The translations under genes and the position numbers were made by a program. The notes under the pieces are model-generated. The model worked only from the letters and a program-made list of their open reading frames with translations, was not told the origin of the DNA and made no database searches. Shown here piece by piece: positions 58,424 through 64,000 of a stretch of DNA of 64,000 nt; position 1 is the stretch's first letter, and every line of letters begins with the position of its first letter. Origin of the DNA: Methylophilales bacterium UBA4017 (GTDB lineage: Bacteria; Pseudomonadota; Gammaproteobacteria; Burkholderiales; Methylophilaceae); the NCBI GenBank assembly GCA_002384685.1, contig DGAZ01000047.1, forward strand, positions 54,762 to 118,761, given 5' to 3'.

Positions 58424-60397
58424 CTATAGCTTTTCCCTTAGTTGGTCTAATATAGCTGGGTTTTCGAGCGTAGAAATATCCGCAGTTATTTCCTCACCTT
58501 TTGCTATGGATCTTAAAAGTCGACGCATAATCTTCCCTGAACGTGTTTTGGGTAAATTGTCACCAAACCGTATTTCATCTGGTTTTGCTATTGGCCCGAT
58601 TTCTTTGGCTACCCACTCACGCAGGGCGGTGGTTATTTCTTTTGCATCTTCTTGTGAAGGCCTTTCAGCTTTAAGCACAACAAAAGCCACTATTGCTTCA
58701 CCCTTAACATCATGAGGCCTTCCCACAACTGCAGCCTCTGCAACATACTCACTTGAAACCAATGCCGACTCTATCTCTTGTGTTCCTAACCTGTGCCCAG
58801 AAATATTCAATACATCGTCAATTCGTCCCATAATAGTAAAATAGCCAGTATCTTTGTCTCTCACGGCACCGTCTCCTGCCAGATACAGATTACCCCCTAT
58901 ATCTTCTGGGAAATAGCTTTTTTTAAATCTTTCAGGATCACCCCATATAGTTCGTATCATTGATGGCCATGGTTTTTTAATTACTAAGAGACCACCATTC
59001 CCCCACGCAACATCTGCGCCAGTTTCATCGACTACATCAATAGCTATGCCCGGAAAGGGAAGTGTGCATGACCCAGGAACTAAAGGTGTTACTCCCGGTA
59101 GAGGCGTGATGACGTGGCCGCCCGTTTCTGTTTGCCAAAAAGTATCAACAATTGGACATTTTTCCTTACCTATAGCTGTGTAGTACCACATCCACGCCTC
59201 TGGGTTAATTGGTTCTCCAACGGTACCTAAAAGCCTTAGGGAGCTTATGTCTGAGTTACTTGGGCCTGTAGTGGGATCTACTTCGCCTGCTTTAATTAAT
59301 GCTCGTATAGCAGTTGGTGCGGTATAGAAAATACTAACCTTGTGTTTTTCAATTATTTTCCAAAAACGACTGGCATCTGGAAACGTAGGGATTCCTTCAA
59401 AGATAACTTGCGTTACACCCATCGCTATTGGACCGTATGCCACATAAGTATGCCCTGTAATCCATCCCACATCAGCCGTACACCAATAAATATCCTCATC
59501 TTGCATATCAAAGGTCCATCGGGAACTATTCATAGCATGAAGTAGGTAGCCCGCAGTAGCATGTTGCACCCCTTTAGGCGTTCCTGTAGACCCACTGGTG
59601 TAAAGAATAAACAGCGGATGCTCTGCACCCACATAAATCGGGTCACATTCATCTTTTTGATTACGAATTAGATTCGACCATAAAATATCATTCTCACTTA
59701 AAAGAATCTCGTCCTTACCTCTTTGTAGGGTAATCACGTGCTTGACTGATTCGCACCCACCCATAGCAATCGCTTCATCAACAGCCGATTTAAGGGGGAT
59801 TTGTTTGCCACCTCTAAATTGAAAGTCTGCAGTAATAATCAGACTAGCTTTAGCATCAACAACCCGCTCTTGAATGCTTTTGGATGAAAATCCACCAAAA
59901 ACTACTGAGTGCGTTAGTCCGATTCTTGCACATGCTTGCATCGCTACAACCGCCTCAATAGTCATAGGAAGATAGATTATTACTCTGTCCCCCAATGCCA
60001 TATTTAATGTTTTTAGACCGTTCGCAAATTCACAGACACGATGATATAGCTCCTTATAGCTGATTTTTTTAACTGTGCCGTCATCAGCCTCAAAAATGAT
60101 AGCTGTTTTGTTTGGTTGGGTATTCAGGTGCCTGTCTAGGCAATTATACGAAGCGTTAAGCTCCCCATCTTCAAACCACTTAAAAAAAGGGGGATTATCT
60201 TCGTTCAGTATTCGGGTGAATGGTTTTTCCCATATCAAAAGCTCTCTGGCTAAATCTGCCCATGCTTCCTCATAATTCTCGTCAAACTTTTTACATATAC
60301 TTTTGTACGCCTCCATCCCTGAAACATTTGCTTTTTCTATAACATTTTTAGGGGGATAAAAAATTCGTTCCTCATGATGTATCGACTCAATATCCAT
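58424..60397 (-). CDS. acs: Acetyl-CoA synthetase
   Basis: Activates acetate to acetyl-CoA through acetyl-AMP. The 657 residues have the AMP-binding motif [23 protein letters not shown] and the C-terminal catalytic lysine in [11 protein letters not shown]. That lysine is the usual acetylation switch. In a likely obligate methylotroph it may scavenge acetate for biosynthesis. It is divergent from a two-component system across 199 bp with striking palindromes, and upstream of yhdP-tldD. Confidence 0.96.
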   Translation of the reverse strand: MDIESIHHEERIFYPPKNVIEKANVSGMEAYKSICKKFDENYEEAWADLARELLIWEKPFTRILNEDNPPFFKWFEDGELNASYNCLDRHLNTQPNKTAIIFEADDGTVKKISYKELYHRVCEFANGLKTLNMALGDRVIIYLPMTIEAVVAMQACARIGLTHSVVFGGFSSKSIQERVVDAKASLIITADFQFRGGKQIPLKSAVDEAIAMGGCESVKHVITLQRGKDEILLSENDILWSNLIRNQKDECDPIYVGAEHPLFILYTSGSTGTPKGVQHATAGYLLHAMNSSRWTFDMQDEDIYWCTADVGWITGHTYVAYGPIAMGVTQVIFEGIPTFPDASRFWKIIEKHKVSIFYTAPTAIRALIKAGEVDPTTGPSNSDISSLRLLGTVGEPINPEAWMWYYTAIGKEKCPIVDTFWQTETGGHVITPLPGVTPLVPGSCTLPFPGIAIDVVDETGADVAWGNGGLLVIKKPWPSMIRTIWGDPERFKKSYFPEDIGGNLYLAGDGAVRDKDTGYFTIMGRIDDVLNISGHRLGTQEIESALVSSEYVAEAAVVGRPHDVKGEAIVAFVVLKAERPSQEDAKEITTALREWVAKEIGPIAKPDEIRFGDNLPKTRSGKIMRRLLRSIAKGEEITADISTLENPAILDQLREKL

Positions 60398-60422
60398 TCG
60401 GGCCTCGTAATAAAATGTTTTA

Positions 60423-60447
60423 ACTCTTATATATGATATATAAGAGT
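60423..60447. promoter_or_regulatory. 25-bp perfect palindrome upstream of acs
   Basis: ACTCTTATATAT and its exact complement flank a single G. The site is 26 bp upstream of the acs ATG. A third ACTCT (near 60472) could pair with the AGAGT arm, so two alternative RNA hairpins are possible in a transcript. It may be an operator for acs, possibly for the response regulator encoded nearby. Confidence 0.5.
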
Positions 60448-60507
60448 AATGAAAAAATCATACATTTTTTTACTCTCATTGTAAAAGTAAATTTAATGTT
60501 TTTTGCG

Positions 60508-60538
60508 CTTGTATTAAACTAATAGCTTATGATACAAG
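60508..60538. promoter_or_regulatory. Inverted repeat upstream of the sensor kinase
   Basis: CTTGTAT (60508-60514) and ATACAAG (60532-60538) are exact inverted copies with a 17-bp spacer, centred about 24 bp apart (roughly two helical turns). The pair lies 59 bp before the kinase ATG. The rest of the 199-bp gap is AT-rich with no gene. Confidence 0.4.
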
Positions 60539-60596
60539 TGTCACATTATAAATAAATAAAGTAAATTTCTGAATTGAATTTTACATACCATAAGAA

Positions 60597-62306
60597 ATGA
60601 CCCTTCGACTTAGGCTTAATATTCTAATATCAATGATTATGATGCTTTTCATTATTGTCTTGAGTATTGTTTTAATTCTTGCCTCCAAACAGTCCATTGA
60701 AGAGGGGGTTGAGGGAGCAAATAAAGTCACATTGCAGTTGCTCGATTCTGTCATTATGAGTTCGGTTCAAAATCCAGAATGGGGAGACACTCACATCGTT
60801 ATGCAGCGATTTCTTGAGGATCTTGGGCATGTGAGAAGTAATAGAATATCGTTATACGATCTTCAAGGTAATTTACTCTATAAGTCACCCCCTAGCACAT
60901 ACCGATTAAATACAAGTCCCCCAGCCTGGTTCGTGAGGTTTTTAGCACCACCACCCGATGTAAGTAGCAGATTAATACGCTTTGGTAGATTGATTCTTGA
61001 AACCAACCCTGTAGGTACAATCAAAGAGGCTTGGGTGGAAATGAGTAGATTATTCTACATAGCCATAATTTTTCTGGTAGCACTCAATATATTTGTGTAT
61101 TTCCTTTTGGGAAAATGGCTCCAACCTATAAACCCCATGCTAAGAGCAATTGAGAAGATGGGAAGTGGAATGCTAGACATTAGGCTTCCTCAGTTTCAGC
61201 TACCTGAATTTAATTCCATATCAAATAATTTTAACAAAATGGGAAGCTCTCTTGAAGAAAATATTAAAGAAAATCAAAGGCTTGCATCAATTGCAGAGCA
61301 AACAGCGGATGCAATCATCATGCATGATAAAAACCTAAAAATTTCATTTTGGAATCACTCTGCAGAAACTATATTCGGATATAAGCGTAGCGAGGTTATT
61401 GGTAAGTCAGCTGGACTTATTGTTCCCGAAAAGTTAAAAAAAGAGTTTTTAGACAATCTAAGTAATATTAAAAAAAGACAATCTATTAATAATTACGAAA
61501 CTAAGCGCCTAACAAAAAAAGGCGATTTAATTGATGTTTCAATCTCAGCATCACCCTTGATTGATAAAAAAACTAAAAAAGTGGTAGGGGATATTGTCAG
61601 TATGAGAGATATTTCTGAAAAAATATTAGCCAAACAATCACAAAAAGAACTTCGTCAAAACCGTGAATTGACAGCAATCATACAAGGTCACATTGAGGAC
61701 GAACGAAGAAGTTTAGCCAGAGAGCTCCATGACGAATTAGGACAGTATGTTTCTGCAGTTAAAATTTTTGCGCAGAATATAATTAATCGATCCAAGGGAA
61801 AAGATAAGGATATTGAGGAAAGTGCCTTATCAGTTACTTCGGCCGCCAACCAGATATACGATGGTATGCATAGTATTATTAGGCAATTAAGGCCAGGATC
61901 TTTAGATAACCTTGGTCTGAGCGAGACCATTAAAGACATGGCTTCTAACTGGCGATCTCAACACCCATCAATTCAAATTGACTTATTTGTTGGAAAAAAT
62001 CTTGACCATCTAGGTGAGGCAATTAATATTAATATTTATCGAATCATTCAAGAGGCTATGAATAATTGCCTTAAACACGCTAGAGCACATAATATTTCCA
62101 TAAATCTTGATCATAAGGATAAGTATTTAACCTTAATTTTTAATGATGATGGGGTGGGTTTTGATACTAACTTACTTACCAAAAGCAAACAGTTTGGACT
62201 GATTGGTATGAAGGAAAGAGTAAAGTCGTTAAGTGGAATGTTTTCAATTAAAAGCACTCCCACTAAAGGTACATTAATTAACATTTCTATCCCATTGGAT
62301 AATTAG
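60597..62306 (+). CDS. Membrane sensor histidine kinase (HisKA_3, LapD/MoxY-type sensor)
   Basis: NarX/DegS-class kinase of 569 residues. In order: membrane helix (about 8-30), periplasmic domain (31-150) resembling the LapD/MoxY type with S-P-P-S-T-Y, second helix (152-172), HAMP (173-225), and PAS (about 230-345). The dimerisation domain has the phospho-histidine H378 in R-E-L-H-D-E-L-G-Q, and a HATPase domain with N-N-C-L-K-H-A follows. The response regulator is 7 nt downstream. MoxY kinases control methanol oxidation in Paracoccus, but similar kinases are widespread in betaproteobacteria, so the signal is unknown. Confidence 0.9.
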   Translation: MTLRLRLNILISMIMMLFIIVLSIVLILASKQSIEEGVEGANKVTLQLLDSVIMSSVQNPEWGDTHIVMQRFLEDLGHVRSNRISLYDLQGNLLYKSPPSTYRLNTSPPAWFVRFLAPPPDVSSRLIRFGRLILETNPVGTIKEAWVEMSRLFYIAIIFLVALNIFVYFLLGKWLQPINPMLRAIEKMGSGMLDIRLPQFQLPEFNSISNNFNKMGSSLEENIKENQRLASIAEQTADAIIMHDKNLKISFWNHSAETIFGYKRSEVIGKSAGLIVPEKLKKEFLDNLSNIKKRQSINNYETKRLTKKGDLIDVSISASPLIDKKTKKVVGDIVSMRDISEKILAKQSQKELRQNRELTAIIQGHIEDERRSLARELHDELGQYVSAVKIFAQNIINRSKGKDKDIEESALSVTSAANQIYDGMHSIIRQLRPGSLDNLGLSETIKDMASNWRSQHPSIQIDLFVGKNLDHLGEAININIYRIIQEAMNNCLKHARAHNISINLDHKDKYLTLIFNDDGVGFDTNLLTKSKQFGLIGMKERVKSLSGMFSIKSTPTKGTLINISIPLDN

Positions 62307-62313
62307 GAGCATT

Positions 62314-62952
62314 ATGAGCAATATGAAGGTTTTACTGGTTGATGATCATTCGGTTGTTAGAATGGGCTTTAAGATGTTGATTGAGTCTGAGAAAGACATG
62401 GAAATTATTGCAGAGGCGGATTCTGGGGAGAATGGTATTAAAGCTTACAAAGAGCATAGCCCTGATGTAACAGTTATGGATATAACTATGCCAGGAATTG
62501 GTGGTTTAGAGGCTATAGACAGAATTTTGGCGCACGATAAAAAAGCAAAGATTTTGGTGCTATCTGCCCATGAAGACACAGTTCATCCTAAACGTGCATT
62601 GAACGCTGGTGCTTTAGGGTATCTCACCAAAAGAAGCGCTGCTGAAGAGCTAATCAAAGCTATTCGGACAGTCAGTAAAGGAACAAAGTATTTAGAGTCA
62701 ACAATAGCTCAACAAATGGCTATTACGCAGCTTTCGGGAGAGAATAACCCAGTAGAGGTTTTGTCTGATAGAGAGTTTGAGGTTTTTATGGCCCTAGCAA
62801 AAGGAAAAAGCACAAACGAAATTGCAGAAACCATTTGTCTTAGCCCCAGAACAGTGGGAACGCATCTTTACAACATAAAACAAAAGCTCAATGCCAGTAA
62901 TTCAGCTGAAATCGCTTTGATAGCAATTCGCTCTGGCTTACTTGAGCCTTGA
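62314..62952 (+). CDS. NarL/LuxR-type response regulator
   Basis: A 212-residue regulator paired with the upstream kinase. The receiver domain (about 4-120) has the acidic pair D10-D11, phospho-acceptor D56 in V-M-D-I-T-M-P and the conserved lysine in T-K-R. The LuxR helix-turn-helix (about 148-205) contains L-S-D-R-E-F-E-V and L-S-P-R-T-V-G-T-H. TAGGAG precedes the ATG. The stop end overlaps the convergent DMT transporter gene by 15 bp. Confidence 0.94.
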   Translation: MSNMKVLLVDDHSVVRMGFKMLIESEKDMEIIAEADSGENGIKAYKEHSPDVTVMDITMPGIGGLEAIDRILAHDKKAKILVLSAHEDTVHPKRALNAGALGYLTKRSAAEELIKAIRTVSKGTKYLESTIAQQMAITQLSGENNPVEVLSDREFEVFMALAKGKSTNEIAETICLSPRTVGTHLYNIKQKLNASNSAEIALIAIRSGLLEP

Positions 62953-63795
62953 GGATTTGAACGAAACGAAGATGCCGCTTAATATTATAAGTACAATGCC
63001 GATTAAACTGAGCATATCAATAGCTTCATCTAAGACTACAAGGCCAAGTAACGCAGAGAATATAATAGTTAAATAAGACATTCCTGCATTGCTGAGTGTA
63101 TTGCCTACTCGATATGCTCTTGTTAACGCAATTTGGGCTATTGTTGCTGAAGTACCCAGAATTAGCAAAACAATAAGGTCATCAATAGCGGGCATATAAA
63201 TTTCTTGGCCTATAAGTAGGGTAGCAGAACCCACAGTCGAAATAAGTGTAAAGTAAAATACAGTACGAATATCAGGCTCTTTTAATTGACCAAGTTGCGT
63301 AATGTATAAATAAGCTAATGCAGCACCAAATCCAGAAAGAAGCCCCATCAAACCAGCAAAAAAACTTTGATCCTGAAATACGGGCTTAAGAATGCAAAAG
63401 ACCCCAAGAAAACCAATGAAAATTGAAGCATAAATTTTAAGATTGAGCTTTCTATTAAGAACAAATGGTAATAAAAATCCCACAAACAAAGGGGAGGTAT
63501 AATTAAGCGATATTGCAGTACCTAAAGGTAAGTGAGCGATAGCATAAAAAAATAAGATTAGTGAAACAAATCCTGTTATTGATCTTTTTAGGTGCAGTGA
63601 GAGATAGTTGGTCTGCACTTTAATGTGGTTAAGACGCATTAAAAAATAAATGAATACCAAGCTGATGCTGGAGCGATAGAAAACAAGCTCTGAAGGTGAA
63701 AATTTCAAGCTACCTAATTTTACGGATAAGCCCATGATGGAGAAAAAAAGGGTAGCCGTAAGCATCCAAAAGACACCTTTTTGTAGTTTAGGCAT
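62938..63795 (-). CDS. DMT (EamA) family transporter
   Basis: Ten-helix drug/metabolite transporter of 285 residues from the ATG at 63795; a TTG three codons earlier is the alternative. Two EamA repeats are visible, each of about five helices, with L-N-Y-T-S-P-L in the first and S-Y-L-T-I-I-F-S-A-L-L-G in the second. Substrates of this family range from amino acids to riboflavin and cannot be predicted here. Confidence 0.88.
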   Translation of the reverse strand: MPKLQKGVFWMLTATLFFSIMGLSVKLGSLKFSPSELVFYRSSISLVFIYFLMRLNHIKVQTNYLSLHLKRSITGFVSLILFFYAIAHLPLGTAISLNYTSPLFVGFLLPFVLNRKLNLKIYASIFIGFLGVFCILKPVFQDQSFFAGLMGLLSGFGAALAYLYITQLGQLKEPDIRTVFYFTLISTVGSATLLIGQEIYMPAIDDLIVLLILGTSATIAQIALTRAYRVGNTLSNAGMSYLTIIFSALLGLVVLDEAIDMLSLIGIVLIILSGIFVSFKSSRLK

Positions 63796-63844
63796 ATTTA
63801 ACAAATTAAATGGATTGGGAGTATATTAATCAAATAAGTTTCAG

Positions 63845-63850
63845 TATAAT
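63845..63850 (+). promoter_or_regulatory. Candidate -10 element
   Basis: A consensus TATAAT in the 104-bp gap before the last gene, 50 bp from its ATG. No good -35 was found at the usual distance. Confidence 0.25.
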
Positions 63851-63899
63851 TGTTTCTTTGAAATTTAATATCTATATATTTTTAAGGACGTAAAATAAT

Positions 63900-64000
63900 A
63901 TGAAAAATCCATTAGACTCAATAACAGGGACAATTGTAGCAGGTGTTGTTCTAACGGCAGTTATTCTCTATGCAACAGCATCGGGCGCAAGCGATGCATA
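63900..64000 (+). CDS. Small membrane-anchored or exported protein (partial, 5' end only)
   Basis: An ATG with AAGGA about 12 nt upstream opens a frame that runs off the right edge; 33 codons are visible. They encode a short polar start (M-K-N-P-L-D-S-I-T-G) and one hydrophobic segment (about 11-25), then A-S-G-A-S-D-A. This suits a signal anchor, for example of a membrane-tethered cytochrome c. No haem motif is in the visible part, so the function is not assigned. Confidence 0.6.
   Translation, partial: MKNPLDSITGTIVAGVVLTAVILYATASGASDA

Noticed and set aside
60429..60477. acs riboswitch or attenuator
   Set aside because: Alternative pairings of ACTCT/AGAGT exist, but no T-run or known riboswitch core is present, so I list only palindromes and not a riboswitch.

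Overview
The window looks like part of a small, AT-rich, streamlined chromosome of a methylotrophic betaproteobacterium, most likely Methylophilaceae of the OM43 / 'Methylopumilus' type. Three things point there. The first is a methanol-dehydrogenase accessory cluster (mxaR-S-A-C-K). The second is a zwf-gnd-pgl set that fits the dissimilatory ribulose-monophosphate cycle. The third is betaproteobacterial gene order (tyrA-aroA-cmk-rpsA-ihfB-lapB-pyrF; earP-efp; ispD-ispF; ftsK-lolA-rarA-serS). The assignment rests on recognised families and gene order; no search was run. Coding density is extreme. Neighbouring genes overlap by 1-22 bp, no gap reaches 300 bp, and nine of ten convergent gene pairs overlap at their stop codons. 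No tRNA, rRNA, insertion sequence, prophage or CRISPR array was seen.

Layout. 1-4.3 kb (minus): mxaRSACK, with mxaK cut by the window edge. 4.4-6.2 kb: fabA-fabB. 6.2-11.9 kb: an Mth938-like protein, then a plus-strand run of an AlaA-type aminotransferase, hom, thrC, thyA and folA. 11.9-19.0 kb: a large Orn/Lys/Arg decarboxylase, dcd, zwf, gnd, divergent pgl, and the Fe-S carrier apbC. 19.1-28.2 kb: metG, then the minus-strand tyrA-aroA-cmk-rpsA-ihfB-lapB-pyrF block and bpt. 28.3-35.2 kb: a TraB-family protein, an SpoU methyltransferase, gluQ, a DUF3301 protein, amt, ispD-ispF, smr and trxB. 35.4-40.9 kb: ftsK-lolA-rarA-serS. 40.9-50.9 kb: rpiA, mfd and an AddAB-like helicase-nuclease pair. 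50.9-60.4 kb: greB-earP-efp, then acs-yhdP-tldD on minus. 60.6-64 kb: a sensor kinase/response regulator pair, a DMT transporter, and the start of a small membrane-anchored or exported protein.

How it fits together. The mxa genes would mature or activate methanol dehydrogenase, whose structural genes are outside this window. Formaldehyde fixed as hexose phosphate can be oxidised through Zwf, Pgl and the short NAD-type Gnd, with RpiA in the pentose-phosphate rearrangements. Amt supplies ammonium. The rest is core biosynthesis, translation and repair.

The most notable departures from textbook genes are these: greB with no ATG/GTG/TTG start (ATT is the best candidate); the ispD start codon inside a perfect 11-bp hairpin stem; ribosomal protein S1 with only five S1 domains; MetRS lacking its C-terminal tRNA-binding domain; and a cluster of palindromes between acs and the two-component system.
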